Notes: generated by a model not told the origin, from the letters alone. A stretch of 64,000 nt of DNA from Pseudomonas mandelii (GCF_024138395.1 NZ_JAMYDU010000001.1:124001-188000), one strand, 5' to 3'. Positions 54,761 through 63,678 are shown, counted from the stretch's first letter. Numbers and translations are program-made.

Positions 54761-56185
54761 TCAAGGTGCGAGATCCGAGCGATTGATCAGCCAATCGAGC
54801 AGCAGACGGCCATCGCGGCGTGGCTCCGGAGCTGGGCGGGGAGGCTGGGGATGGCCCATGCCGGCACACAAAACCGGCCGGTCCGGGTCGCTGTCGAGGA
54901 AACTGATCAGCACCTCGGTGCCGGCCATGGGCAGCCTGGCCGGATCGATTCGACCGTCCGGCGTTGCAAGGGCCACCGGTAGCCAGAGACCAGCGGACTC
55001 ATCCGCCTCGAACGCCGGCGTCGGCCATAGCCTGACCTGTATCCGGCCTTGGTCATCGAGCGCCGCCGGTTGCCCGACGGGACCCAGCACCCGTGCGGTC
55101 TGATAGCCCGGGATGCTCGGCCTGGCTTGTTTAAGCGCCGGCCTGAAGACCGTTGACCAGGGAATGGCGGTGAACTGATTGCTGTAGCGCCGGGCAATGC
55201 CGGGCGGGTCCTCGGCGAGAATCGACGGCTGCTGCCCCCGGTGCCGGATTTCGGTGAGCAGCCACTGATCATTGAAACTCGAGAGCGGGTGCTGCGCCAC
55301 TTGCAGGATCCGTCCACTGCGCAGTTCGCTGTGGTTGCTTTGGCCGTGGATCTGCCGTTGCTGGCAACGCAGGCGTTCCAGCAGTCGATGGCTGAGCTGG
55401 TCGCGATGAAGTTGTTCGGGGGCAGGGCGTGCCGTCGCCGGCCCCGTTCTGGTGAGCGGGTGGTTGGCCGCTCCATCGCCGATCACTCGCGTGCCGCGGT
55501 TTCTGGCCTCCCATCGTGCGGGGGCGAGGTCCGGCTCATGGCGCTGGAACAGTTCACTGATCACCGGCAGAACGGAGTCGTTGAATGCGTCGTCATGAAA
55601 CGGCATCAGCAGTGGTTCCTGAGGGAAATTCAGGCTGTCATCGGCGAGCACCAGCACGTGCCCGTCGTGCTGATGTTCGAAGTGATAGTGGATGCCTTCT
55701 TCTTCACACAGCCGCTGCAGGAAGACCAGATCGCTCTCATCGTACTGAATGCAAAAAGGCCGGGGCGGGTAGCAGCCGTTGACCAGTTCGAAGCGATAGC
55801 TGTGCTCGGGCAACTGATGCTCCTCCAGCAACTGGCGCACGATCGCGGGCACGCTGAGACGATGAAACACCCGACGCGAACGGTGCCGATCCAAGTGTTG
55901 AAGATGGGGTGTCAGCACCAGGGAATAGCCGACCCGGTGCGGGCCGCGATGTTCGCGACTGACGCTGTGGATCACGCCGTGAATGCCTTGGTCATCCGCC
56001 AGCCGCAAAAACGCCGGTTGTTGCAGCCATTGCTCGAGGTGCATCGCCGGGGCGAGGCCGATCACGTCGATGTCGAATCGATAGGGCTGGTTGAGACTTT
56101 CATGGCCACTGAACTGCAACACCTGCAGGCTCAAACCGCCGTCGAGGAGTGTCAGGGTAAAGGGGCTTTCCTTGTCGTTGTGCAT
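54761..56185 (-). CDS. Short VgrG-like type VI secretion spike protein
   Basis: 474 residues, shorter than usual VgrG proteins (about 600 or more). The phage gp27-like part is complete (FRFDI-type opening SLQVLQFSGHESLNQPYRF; YDESDLVFLQRLCEEEGIHYHFE), and a gp5 OB domain follows (GPVGQPAALDDQGRIQVRLWP; VLISFLDSDPDRPVLCAGM). The chain stops about 25 residues after the OB fold, so the C-terminal beta-helical needle and any effector domain are missing. No other T6SS gene, PAAR or effector is adjacent. It could be a decaying orphan or a minimal tip protein. Start MHNDKESPF preferred. Confidence 0.85.
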   Translation of the reverse strand: MHNDKESPFTLTLLDGGLSLQVLQFSGHESLNQPYRFDIDVIGLAPAMHLEQWLQQPAFLRLADDQGIHGVIHSVSREHRGPHRVGYSLVLTPHLQHLDRHRSRRVFHRLSVPAIVRQLLEEHQLPEHSYRFELVNGCYPPRPFCIQYDESDLVFLQRLCEEEGIHYHFEHQHDGHVLVLADDSLNFPQEPLLMPFHDDAFNDSVLPVISELFQRHEPDLAPARWEARNRGTRVIGDGAANHPLTRTGPATARPAPEQLHRDQLSHRLLERLRCQQRQIHGQSNHSELRSGRILQVAQHPLSSFNDQWLLTEIRHRGQQPSILAEDPPGIARRYSNQFTAIPWSTVFRPALKQARPSIPGYQTARVLGPVGQPAALDDQGRIQVRLWPTPAFEADESAGLWLPVALATPDGRIDPARLPMAGTEVLISFLDSDPDRPVLCAGMGHPQPPRPAPEPRRDGRLLLDWLINRSDLAP

Positions 56186-56416
56186 CGAACGCGCTTCTGC
56201 CAGGGAGGATGGGCGCAGAGGGTACGGAACCACAGCCCTGAAGCGTCACCGCAAATCGACTTTTCAGAATCGCCCTACAAACACTGGTGAAGAAGTCGAT
56301 TCGTCATGGGGTGAAGATCTTGGAATTTTTGGTCGATTGGCATCTTTAGGCCGTATAAACTTGCGCCATGCGTCGGCCAATAGATGTCTCGGCGCCACAG
56401 ATCAAGAGAGTGAGTA

Positions 56417-57121
56417 ATGGGCGCACAGTGGAAGGTTAAACACAAAGAAGCGGCATCTAACGCCAAGGGCAAAATCTTCGGCAAACTGGTGAAAGAAATT
56501 ACCATTGCTGCCCGTAACGGTGCCGATACTGCCACCAACGCACACCTGCGTCTGGTGGTCGAGCAGGCCAAGAAAGCCTCGATGCCCAAGGAAACCCTGG
56601 ATCGCGCGATCAAGAAAGGCGCGGGCCTGTTGGGCGAAACCGTGCAATACCATCGCGTGACCTATGAAGGCTTCGCACCGCATCAGGTGCCGCTGATCGT
56701 TGAATGCGTGACTGACAACATCAACCGCACCGTCGCTGAAATCCGCGTCGCGTTCCGCAAGGGCCAGTTGGGCGCTTCCGGTTCGGTGGCCTGGGACTTC
56801 AACCACGTCGGCATGATCGAGGCATCCCCGGACAGCCCTGACGCCGATCCGGAAATGGCTGCGATCGAAGCCGGTGCGCAGGATTTCGAGCCGGGTGAAG
56901 ACGGCGCGACGCTGTTCCTGACCGAACCTGCGGACCTGGATGCAGTGCAGAAAGCGCTGCCGGAGCAGGGTTTCACCGTGTTGTCGGCCAAGTTGGGTTA
57001 CCAGCCGAAAAACCCGGTCAGTGGTTTGAGCGAGGAGCAGATGGCGGAAGTCGAAGCGTTCCTCGAAGGCCTCGATAACCACGATGACGTGCAGGACATG
57101 TTTGTCGGGTTGGCGGGTTAA
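56417..57121 (+). CDS. YebC/PmpR family protein, paralog type
   Basis: 234 residues of the YebC/TACO1 family, now linked both to transcriptional regulation and to relief of ribosome stalling at proline runs. [24 protein letters not shown] differs from the canonical AGHSKW N-terminus, resembling the second (YeeN-like) paralog. [17 protein letters not shown] and [13 protein letters not shown] are conserved. It is not beside ruvC, unlike the main yebC copy, which supports a paralog. Preceded by GAGAGTGAG. Confidence 0.88.
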   Translation: MGAQWKVKHKEAASNAKGKIFGKLVKEITIAARNGADTATNAHLRLVVEQAKKASMPKETLDRAIKKGAGLLGETVQYHRVTYEGFAPHQVPLIVECVTDNINRTVAEIRVAFRKGQLGASGSVAWDFNHVGMIEASPDSPDADPEMAAIEAGAQDFEPGEDGATLFLTEPADLDAVQKALPEQGFTVLSAKLGYQPKNPVSGLSEEQMAEVEAFLEGLDNHDDVQDMFVGLAG

Positions 57122-57203
57122 AGATCAAAAGATCGCAGCCTTCGGCAGCTCCTACAGGGGTTCGCGTATACCTGTAGGAGCTGCCGCAGGCTGCGATCTT
57201 TTT
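57122..57203. repeat. GTAGGAGCTGCCG-class palindromic element
   Basis: Arms AAGATCAAAAGATCGCAGCC and complement with an inner GGCAGCTCCTACAGG; lies between the convergent yebC-like and LRR-kinase genes. Confidence 0.9.
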
Positions 57204-57205
57204 CT

Positions 57206-58519
57206 TCAATTCTCCGCAATAATTTCCTGCAATACGCGACTAACCTCGCTGTACCCAGGCCGTGCCAGCACATCCGGCTGACAGCAACGTTGCTGTAATG
57301 CTTCTAACGACTCACGCCCTTCATCGCTCAACCCCGAGTCGATCCGCTCCAGCAATTCCCCCAGCAGCACCCCGAACGCTCGCACCTCGATCCGTTGCAG
57401 CGCGCGGCTTTCAAGGCTGTCCGAAGTGGCATGGAAAGACGCCGCGCCAAAGTCGCCCAACAGGCAATCACCGTCCTCGTTCCACATAATGTTGTGAGCA
57501 TAGAGGTCGCCGTGAGTGATGCCTTGGCGGTGCAAATGTTCAGCCACTGAAGCAATGCCACTGGCGATGCGCAGCGCCACTTCAGCGTTGAATCGGGTGT
57601 CGTCGGCGTAGACGTCGCGGGTGCAGGACGCCAGGCTCGGCAGCCCGGCGAGGTTGCGGTAACTCGGATCGATCAGTTGCATCACCAACCCGGCCTGCGC
57701 TTGCGGATGGCCGGAGATCCTTCCTTCGACCCGGATCAGGTTAGGGTGGATGCCGGCGGTGATGCAGGCGTTCATTTCGTGCAGCGGTGAGCCATCGCTG
57801 GTCATCTCGCCTTTATAGAGTTTCACCGCGACCTGTTTCGTCTGTTCCCACAACCCCTGATGAATAACCCCAGACGCGCCTTCGCCGAGTTTTTTCTCCA
57901 GGCTCAGTTCGGACCAGGGAATACTCGCCGTGGCTTCGAGGGCGGCGGCATCGGCTTCGGTTTCCAGCGGATTACCGGCGTAGGCGAGCCAGGTGAGGCT
58001 CGGCAGGGTCAGCAGCCACTCGGGGAGCTCAGTGAGCTGATTGGCGGCGATGCGGATCAGTTCAAGTCGATGGCAATGCCTCAGGCTTTCGGGCAAACGC
58101 TGTAACCGGTTGCCGGCGAGCATGAGCTTTTGCAGACGCGGGCGTTCACCCAGTTCGGTCGGCAGACTCGTGATGCAGTTATCGGTCAGGATCAGCCAAC
58201 GCAGCAGCGGTGGCAGCGCGGTGCCCGGCACGTTTTCGATGGCGTTGGCCTTGAAGCCGATCATCGTCAGCGCGGTGCACTGGCCAAGACAAGCGGGCAG
58301 TTCGGTGAACTGATTGTCCGAGCAGAACAGCACGCGTAAACGGGTCAGCCGGTGCAGGTCGTCCGGCAGGCTGCGCAAGGCGTTGCCACTGAGGTTGAGC
58401 ACTTCCAGCGAGTCCGCCAGGTCGAGGATTTCCCGGGGGAACTCGGTCAGGCCGCAGGACAGATCCAGGCGGGTGATGCCCGACAATTGGCCGGCGCGCA
58501 GTTGTGCGAGGGTATCCAT
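57206..58519 (-). CDS. Leucine-rich-repeat protein fused to a Ser/Thr kinase domain
   Basis: 437 residues. Residues about 14-185 hold seven or so 23-residue LRRs (LxxLxLSxNxLxxLP pattern, e.g. LEVLNLSGNALRSLP). From about 205 a eukaryotic-like kinase follows: glycine loop GEGASG (212-217), Lys233 (AVKLYK), Glu248, catalytic HGDLYAHN (336-343) and DFG (356-358). All key catalytic residues are present, so activity is likely. There is no signal peptide or membrane segment, so it is cytoplasmic. The kinase's Pro-Ala-rich and transmembrane sensor regions known from PknB are absent. Substrate unknown. Confidence 0.9.
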   Translation of the reverse strand: MDTLAQLRAGQLSGITRLDLSCGLTEFPREILDLADSLEVLNLSGNALRSLPDDLHRLTRLRVLFCSDNQFTELPACLGQCTALTMIGFKANAIENVPGTALPPLLRWLILTDNCITSLPTELGERPRLQKLMLAGNRLQRLPESLRHCHRLELIRIAANQLTELPEWLLTLPSLTWLAYAGNPLETEADAAALEATASIPWSELSLEKKLGEGASGVIHQGLWEQTKQVAVKLYKGEMTSDGSPLHEMNACITAGIHPNLIRVEGRISGHPQAQAGLVMQLIDPSYRNLAGLPSLASCTRDVYADDTRFNAEVALRIASGIASVAEHLHRQGITHGDLYAHNIMWNEDGDCLLGDFGAASFHATSDSLESRALQRIEVRAFGVLLGELLERIDSGLSDEGRESLEALQQRCCQPDVLARPGYSEVSRVLQEIIAEN

Positions 58520-58627
58520 GGGCAGGTTCGCTATTGATCAGGAGGGGGGCGTGGGGGCCTGGAAATGGGCGACATGATAGCGGGAAAGTCGGGCTTGCCC
58601 TAAGGCCAGTAAGTCAAGGCGCAGAAT

Positions 58628-58750
58628 CTGTAGGAGCGAGCGGTGCGGCGATCCGACTTGCCCGCGAAGAATGCGCCGCGGTTTTTCAGGCATTACGCGT
58701 CATCGTTCTTCGCGGGCAAGTCGGATCGCCGCACCGCTCGCTCCCACAGG
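58628..58750. repeat. Composite REP element, copy 4 (arm insertions, spacer inverted)
   Basis: Arms contain the extra segment CGGTGCGGCGATCCGAC between GGAGCGAG and TTGCCCGCG. The 34-bp spacer starts TGCGCCGCGG; the flank motif ACGAAAATC lies on the right. Relative to that flank the spacer is oriented as in copy 3. Confidence 0.9.
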
Positions 58751-58757
58751 ATTTTCG

Positions 58758-59804
58758 TTAGCGCTCGATACTGCGATTCCACCGAGCATTCCATGCCGGG
58801 CGCTGTTCGTTGACCTGGTCCCAATCGATGGCGATCGCGGAGGTCAGATACTGCTTCATCGCCTCGACCTGACCGCGGGTCTTGTCGGTGGTTGGCGTAT
58901 TCGGGTTGGACGGAATCTGATCGCCATCTTCAAGCGCGGCAGCTTGTGCTTCGGGGGTCAGCAGGAAGGCGGCGAGTTTCTGCGCCAGTTCCGGTTGGGT
59001 GTTGTTGGCGATGGCGCATTCAGCGACGTTGAGCACCACGGAGCCTTCCTTCGGCTGCGCATACTCCACCGGCATGCCCTTGAGTTTCAGCGCAGTGACC
59101 TGGGTCGGCGTCAGCGGGAACAGCGCCGCTTCGTCGGTCTGGAGCATTTCGGAGATTTTCGCCGAGCTCGGAATGTACTCCAGCACGTTACGTCCGACGG
59201 TGTTTGGCCAAGCCTTGAACCCCGGTTCGACGTCGGTTTCGCTGCCGCCCTGAATCCGGTTGAACATCAGAAAACCATGTAGGCCGAAGGTCGACGAGGC
59301 CATCGACTGGAACACCAGTTTGTCCTTGAAGCGCGGGTCGGCCATGTCCATCCAGGAGGTTGGCGCGCTCCAGCCTTTTTCCTTGAATAGCCGCGTGTTG
59401 TACGCCAGCCCCGTGACCCCGAGGCTGACCGCCACGGCTTGATCCTTGATGCGACCCTTGGCCGGAATCTGCGCCAGGGGCGGGCTGTCTTCGAGTTTGT
59501 CGCACAAGCCCATGGCGATGGCGCGGTACATGATGCCGTCGTCGAGGAACATCACGTGCATCTGTGGGCTACCTTTGCTGGCCTGGACCTTGGCCAGAAT
59601 ATCGGCGGAGGTTCCCGGCACGATCACCACGTTGACGTTGTTGGCTTTCTCGAAAGCCGGCAGCACCTTGTCGGCGTAGAGCCGCTCCATGGTTCCGCCG
59701 TTCATGCCCAGGTAAAGCGTCGGCTCGGCGTGGGCCTGGGTGGCCATGAGCAGGGCGCTCATGCAAGACAAACCGAGCATGGCATTGCGTTTGAGGTTTT
59801 TCAT
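58758..59804 (-). CDS. Polyamine-type ABC transporter substrate-binding protein
   Basis: 348-residue periplasmic binding protein of the PotD/PotF family (signal peptide about 1-26, ending AHA). VIVPGTSADILAKVQASKG and DPRFKDKLVFQSMASSTFG are typical of this class, and FLDDGIMYRAIAMG lies in the binding cleft. It is the last gene of an operon with two permeases and a three-subunit oxidoreductase. Substrate is not certain: polyamines, opines or other amines fit. The stop overlaps the flank of REP copy 4. Confidence 0.88.
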   Translation of the reverse strand: MKNLKRNAMLGLSCMSALLMATQAHAEPTLYLGMNGGTMERLYADKVLPAFEKANNVNVVIVPGTSADILAKVQASKGSPQMHVMFLDDGIMYRAIAMGLCDKLEDSPPLAQIPAKGRIKDQAVAVSLGVTGLAYNTRLFKEKGWSAPTSWMDMADPRFKDKLVFQSMASSTFGLHGFLMFNRIQGGSETDVEPGFKAWPNTVGRNVLEYIPSSAKISEMLQTDEAALFPLTPTQVTALKLKGMPVEYAQPKEGSVVLNVAECAIANNTQPELAQKLAAFLLTPEAQAAALEDGDQIPSNPNTPTTDKTRGQVEAMKQYLTSAIAIDWDQVNEQRPAWNARWNRSIER

Positions 59805-59822
59805 TGGCGCGACCTTCCTCTA

Positions 59823-60938
59823 TCAAGCTACGGAGATGGAGTGAAACCGGGTGATGGAAAACGCATCCAGCGACGTCTTTGACGCGCCGCTGCAGATGAT
59901 CTCGGTGAGCGCCTGGCCCACCGCAGGCCCGATCTGAAAGCCCGCGCCGGCAAAGCCGAACGCGTGCAACAGACCGGGTTGAGTGCTGCTGTGGCCGATC
60001 ACCGGTTGGCGATCGGGCAGATAACCTTCGGTGCCGCTCCAGGTGCGAATCGCCTGGGCGCCTTCAAGAAATGGGTAGAGCTCGACGGCCTGGCGCAGGA
60101 TCTCGATGACGGCATTCTGACCGGGCCGGGCGCGGGCGTCATCGAGGGCAAAACCCTGGCCGCCGCCCAACACGCAGTTGCCGCGCGCGACCTGACGGGC
60201 ATAGATGCCGCCGCCCTCGACGCCGGTGCTCGCGTTCATCACCAGCGGCAACGGTTCGGTGACCAGCATTGCCGGGTGACCCGCGTGCATCGGCACTGCT
60301 TCGCCGAATTGCGCGGCGAGCTTTCCGGCCCAGGCGCCGGCGCAATTCAGTAGCCAGGGGGCGTGCAACTCGTGGCCGGTTTGAGTGCTGACCTGAAAGC
60401 GCTGACCGTCATGTTCAACGGTGCTGACCGCGCATTGTTCATGGATTTGCGCACCGTGCCGACGGGCCATCTGCGCGAAGGCGGGGGACACCAGTCGCGG
60501 GTTGGCGTGGCCGTCGTCCGGGCACAACGAGGCACCAACCGCGACCTTTCCGACCCACGGAAAACGTGTGCGCAACTCATTGCGGTCGAGTACCTGCAAA
60601 TCGAGGCCGAACCCCTGGCTGCTGGCGGCGTAATCCTGCAAGGCGTGCAGGTCGTTGAGGCTGCGTGCGAGTTTCAGATGACCGCTGCGCTGGTACTCGC
60701 CGTTGATGCCGATCAGCTGCGGCAGTTGCCCCCAGATCTCGTGAGCCCGTTGCGACAGCGGCAATTGCGACAGTGGTCGGCCCTGACGCCGCACGCCGCC
60801 GTAGTTCACGCCGCTGGAGTGCGAACCGCAAAAGTCCCGCTCCAGCAATGCGACTCGTTGGCCGGCCTTGCTCAGAAACAGGGCGGCGGAGGCGCCGACA
60901 ATGCCACCGCCAATGATGATTGCATCGACCTCGATCAT
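59823..60938 (-). CDS. FAD-dependent oxidoreductase, beta subunit (HcnC/opine-dehydrogenase-like)
   Basis: 371 residues. The dinucleotide motif IIIGGGIVGASAALFLSK (residues 6-23) and GSHSSGVNYGGVR place it in the DAO family, near HcnC and the opine/D-hydroxyproline dehydrogenase beta subunits that oxidise an amine or imino acid. The start ATG overlaps the stop of the upstream partner as ATGA, showing translational coupling; the long upstream frame is discarded. The partners at 60935 and 62580 supply FAD/electron-transfer and iron-sulfur subunits. Substrate unknown. Confidence 0.87.
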   Translation of the reverse strand: MIEVDAIIIGGGIVGASAALFLSKAGQRVALLERDFCGSHSSGVNYGGVRRQGRPLSQLPLSQRAHEIWGQLPQLIGINGEYQRSGHLKLARSLNDLHALQDYAASSQGFGLDLQVLDRNELRTRFPWVGKVAVGASLCPDDGHANPRLVSPAFAQMARRHGAQIHEQCAVSTVEHDGQRFQVSTQTGHELHAPWLLNCAGAWAGKLAAQFGEAVPMHAGHPAMLVTEPLPLVMNASTGVEGGGIYARQVARGNCVLGGGQGFALDDARARPGQNAVIEILRQAVELYPFLEGAQAIRTWSGTEGYLPDRQPVIGHSSTQPGLLHAFGFAGAGFQIGPAVGQALTEIICSGASKTSLDAFSITRFHSISVA

Positions 60939-62290
60939 GGCTCGACCTCCAGACCGAACGGCAACGGTTTGATCGGCGCCTGAGCTCGCAATCGGCCGAT
61001 GTCGGACACAGCGCGCTGGCTTTCGCAGGCAATGATTTCCGCTGCCGCGGCGCCACACATCCGTCCCTGGCAGCGACCCATGCCGACCCGGCAATGGGCC
61101 TTGACCCGGTTGATCTCCCAATGGCCTTCGCGCACCACCTGACGGATGTCGCCGGCGCGCACTTCTTCGCAGCGGCAGATCATCAGGTCATCCGCCGCAT
61201 CGGTGGCCCAGCTTTCGGGAAACAGGAAGGCGCGTTCAAGACCTTGGCGGAATCTGCCGATCGTTTGAAGCGACTGTTCCAGCCGGGTGGCGCGTTGTGG
61301 CGGGATCAGGTAACCGATGTCTTCGAGCAGCGCCAGGGCTGCCCGTTCACCGGCCATTTCGGCCGCGTCGGCCCCCATGATGCCGGCGCCATCACCGGCC
61401 AGGTACACCTCGGCGATGCTGCTGCGACCGGCGCTGTCACGCTGCGGCAGCCAGGCGCGGTTGAGCGGGTTCCAGGTGAATTCGCAACCCAGCAGGTCGG
61501 CGAGTTGGGTTTCACTGCGCAGGCCATGGGCGAAGGCTACGGCGTCGCATTCGATTCGATGTTCGCTTGTTGCGTTACGCCAGTTCAGCGATTGCACGCG
61601 GTGTTGGCCATCGATGCGTTTCAAGGTGGCGCCTTGGTGCACCGGGATGCCGTGGGCGGTTAGCCAGGTGCGGTAATAAATGCCTTTGGCCAGCGTGGAG
61701 GGTTGCGACAGCAGGCCGGGCAGGGCGCGGGCCTGAGCGCTGAAAGGCGAGCTATCGAGCACGGCGATCACGTTGGCGCCGGCCTTGGCGTATTGATACG
61801 CCACCAGATACAGTAACGGCCCGCTGCCGGCGAACACCACGCGTTCACCAATGGAACAGCCTTGAAACTTCAAGGCGATCTGCGCCGCGCCGAGGCTGTA
61901 TGCCCCCGGCAGCGTCCAGCCTGGTACGGGCAGAATCCGGTCGGTGGCGCCCGTGGCGACGATCACGCGCGAGAATTCCAGCCGTGCGGCGCGGCCTTCA
62001 TGCAAGGTGTCGAGCGCGCCAGCCTCGGCGTTCCACACCAGCGTGTCGGGGCGATAATCAAGTTGCTCGCGCAGTGCGTCGATGGTCTGATGCAGTGCCT
62101 TGGCCTTGCGTGCTTCGAAGCCATACAGCTTGATCGCCGAGCGCTTGAAATTCGCCGGCTGACGCCGATAAATCTGCCCGCCACCACGCGCTGCTTCGTC
62201 CAGCAGAACGGGGCGCACGCCATGGGCAACGAGGGTTTGCGCCGCCCGGATTCCGGCAGGGCCTGCGCCGATGATGACGACAGACTTCAT
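60935..62290 (-). CDS. NAD(P)/FAD-binding oxidoreductase, alpha subunit with [2Fe-2S] C-terminus
   Basis: 451 residues: FAD-binding VVIIGAGPAGIRAAQTL at the N-terminus, a second nucleotide fold (VVFAGSGPLLYLVAYQY), and a BFD-like C-terminal domain with cysteines in CRCEEV and CRVGMGRCQGRMC that ligate a [2Fe-2S] cluster. This is the layout of HcnB and of opine dehydrogenase alpha subunits, which pass electrons from the beta subunit to the respiratory chain. A GTG two codons upstream is an alternative start. The next gene upstream is 290 bp away, with two REP elements between. Confidence 0.88.
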   Translation of the reverse strand: MKSVVIIGAGPAGIRAAQTLVAHGVRPVLLDEAARGGGQIYRRQPANFKRSAIKLYGFEARKAKALHQTIDALREQLDYRPDTLVWNAEAGALDTLHEGRAARLEFSRVIVATGATDRILPVPGWTLPGAYSLGAAQIALKFQGCSIGERVVFAGSGPLLYLVAYQYAKAGANVIAVLDSSPFSAQARALPGLLSQPSTLAKGIYYRTWLTAHGIPVHQGATLKRIDGQHRVQSLNWRNATSEHRIECDAVAFAHGLRSETQLADLLGCEFTWNPLNRAWLPQRDSAGRSSIAEVYLAGDGAGIMGADAAEMAGERAALALLEDIGYLIPPQRATRLEQSLQTIGRFRQGLERAFLFPESWATDAADDLMICRCEEVRAGDIRQVVREGHWEINRVKAHCRVGMGRCQGRMCGAAAAEIIACESQRAVSDIGRLRAQAPIKPLPFGLEVEP

Positions 62291-62320
62291 ACCCACCCCC
62301 TATGTGATAGACGCCCCAAT

Positions 62321-62413
62321 CCTGTGGGAGCGGGCTTGCCCGCGATGACGGCGGAACATTCAACATCGGTGGTGGCTGACAGACCGCTATCGCGGGCAAG
62401 CCCGCTCCCACAG
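62321..62413. repeat. REP pair (BIME), tandem copy 1
   Basis: Arms CCTGTGGGAGCGGGCTTGCC and complement around a spacer ending GTGGTGGCTGACAGACCGCT. A near-duplicate follows 43 bp on. Confidence 0.92.
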
Positions 62414-62455
62414 TTGGTGGAGGCATGCCGCATTATTTGTGACCGGCACGGAACC

Positions 62456-62549
62456 CCTGTGGGAGCGAGCCTGCTCGCGATGACTGCGGGACATCCAACA
62501 TGGGTGGTGGCTGACAATCCGCTATCGCGGGCAAGCCCGCTCCCACAGG
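62456..62549. repeat. REP pair (BIME), tandem copy 2
   Basis: Same arms with two changes in the left arm (GAGCCTGCTCGCG) and a spacer sharing GTGGTGGCTGACAATCCGCT with copy 1, so the two arose by duplication. Confidence 0.92.
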
Positions 62550-62579
62550 GAAATGGGTTTCTGCAGGGTGAGTTGGAGT

Positions 62580-62870
62580 TCATAGAGCGCGCCCCGGTTC
62601 GCGGCTGATGTGCTGTCCGGCTTCAAGCAGCGTCGAGCAGGCGCGCACCCGGCGGCCGTCGCCCAGGCGTACCCAGCAGTCCTGACAGGCGCCCATCAGG
62701 CAGAAACCGGCGCGGGGTTCGGCGCTGAAATCGCTGCCGCGCAGGTGCTCGCTGCAGGTCAGCACGGCGGTCAGCAGGGTGTCGCCGAGCAGGCCGCGGG
62801 CAGGCACGCCGTCGAGGGTAAAGTCCAGGGCCAGGCGGTCGCCTTCGGCCAGTCGTTTCAGCAGAGCCAT
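62580..62870 (-). CDS. [2Fe-2S] ferredoxin-like subunit (HcnA-like) of the oxidoreductase
   Basis: 96 residues. Cysteine pattern: CSEHLRG, GFCLMGACQDCWV and RACST supply four cluster ligands of a plant-type [2Fe-2S] fold, as in HcnA and opine dehydrogenase gamma subunits. The ATG lies seven bases after the permease stop, with GAGGG between, so it is coupled to the permease gene. It is separated from the alpha subunit by about 290 bp of REP elements. Together the three subunits form a membrane-linked dehydrogenase. Confidence 0.87.
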   Translation of the reverse strand: MALLKRLAEGDRLALDFTLDGVPARGLLGDTLLTAVLTCSEHLRGSDFSAEPRAGFCLMGACQDCWVRLGDGRRVRACSTLLEAGQHISREPGRAL

Positions 62871-62877
62871 GGCGCCC

Positions 62878-63672
62878 TCATTGTTTACCCACCAGAACCC
62901 GATCCAGGCCGTAGACCCGATCGAGCAGAATCATCGTCAGCGCGGTCAGCGCAATTACCAGTGCCGACACCGCCGCCATCATTGGATCGATGGATTCGGT
63001 GGCATACACGTACATGCGCACCGGCAGTGTTTGCGTGGCCGGCGAGGTGACGAAGATCGACAACGTGACCTCATCGAAACTGTTGATGAACGCCAGCAGC
63101 CAGCCACCGGCGACCCCCGGCAAAATCATCGGCAAGGTGATTTGCCGGAACAGCGTGAAGCGTCCGGCGCCCAAGGATTGCGCGGCGTGTTCGGCGCTGC
63201 GGTCCAGGCCAATGGCGGAGGCCAACACCAGCCGCAGCACATACGGCGTGATCACCAGCACATGGGCGAAGATCAGCCAGGCGAAGCTGCCGTTGACGCC
63301 CATCAGCGCAAACAAACGCAGCAACGCGACGCCCAGCACCAAGTGCGGAATGATGATCGGCGACAGGAACAGACCGTTGAAAAAGTCCCGTCCGGGAAAC
63401 TCAAAGCGCGTGATTGCCAGGGCTGCCGGCACTGCGATCAGCGTCGCCAGCGTGGCGGCGCAAAACGCCAGGATCAGGCTGTTGTAGAACGCATCGACAA
63501 AGTCTGCGCGCTCGAATACCGCGCGGAACCAGCGCAGGGAAAACTCCGTGGTCGGCAGGCTCAGGGTATTTTCCGGGGTGAAGGCGACGAGGCACACCAC
63601 CACCAGCGGCGCGAGCATGAACAGCACCACCAGCGTATGGAACAGCAGGGCGAAAGGACCGTTTCTGGACAT
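62878..63672 (-). CDS. ABC transporter permease (PotC-like)
   Basis: 264-residue inner-membrane permease with six membrane segments. The EAA loop is visible as AEHAAQSLGAGRFTLFRQITLPMILPG (about residues 160-185), where the ATPase docks. The FTPENTLSLPTTEFSLRWFRAVF opening is typical of PotC/PotI relatives. It lies six bases after the other permease gene. The ATPase is not in the window and should lie to the right. Confidence 0.9.
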   Translation of the reverse strand: MSRNGPFALLFHTLVVLFMLAPLVVVCLVAFTPENTLSLPTTEFSLRWFRAVFERADFVDAFYNSLILAFCAATLATLIAVPAALAITRFEFPGRDFFNGLFLSPIIIPHLVLGVALLRLFALMGVNGSFAWLIFAHVLVITPYVLRLVLASAIGLDRSAEHAAQSLGAGRFTLFRQITLPMILPGVAGGWLLAFINSFDEVTLSIFVTSPATQTLPVRMYVYATESIDPMMAAVSALVIALTALTMILLDRVYGLDRVLVGKQ

Positions 63673-63678
63673 GACGAA

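Noticed and set aside
54761..56185. Prophage or tailocin reading of the VgrG-like gene
   Set aside because: No tail tube, baseplate, lysis or integrase genes lie nearby; the gp27/gp5-like domains fit an orphan VgrG better.
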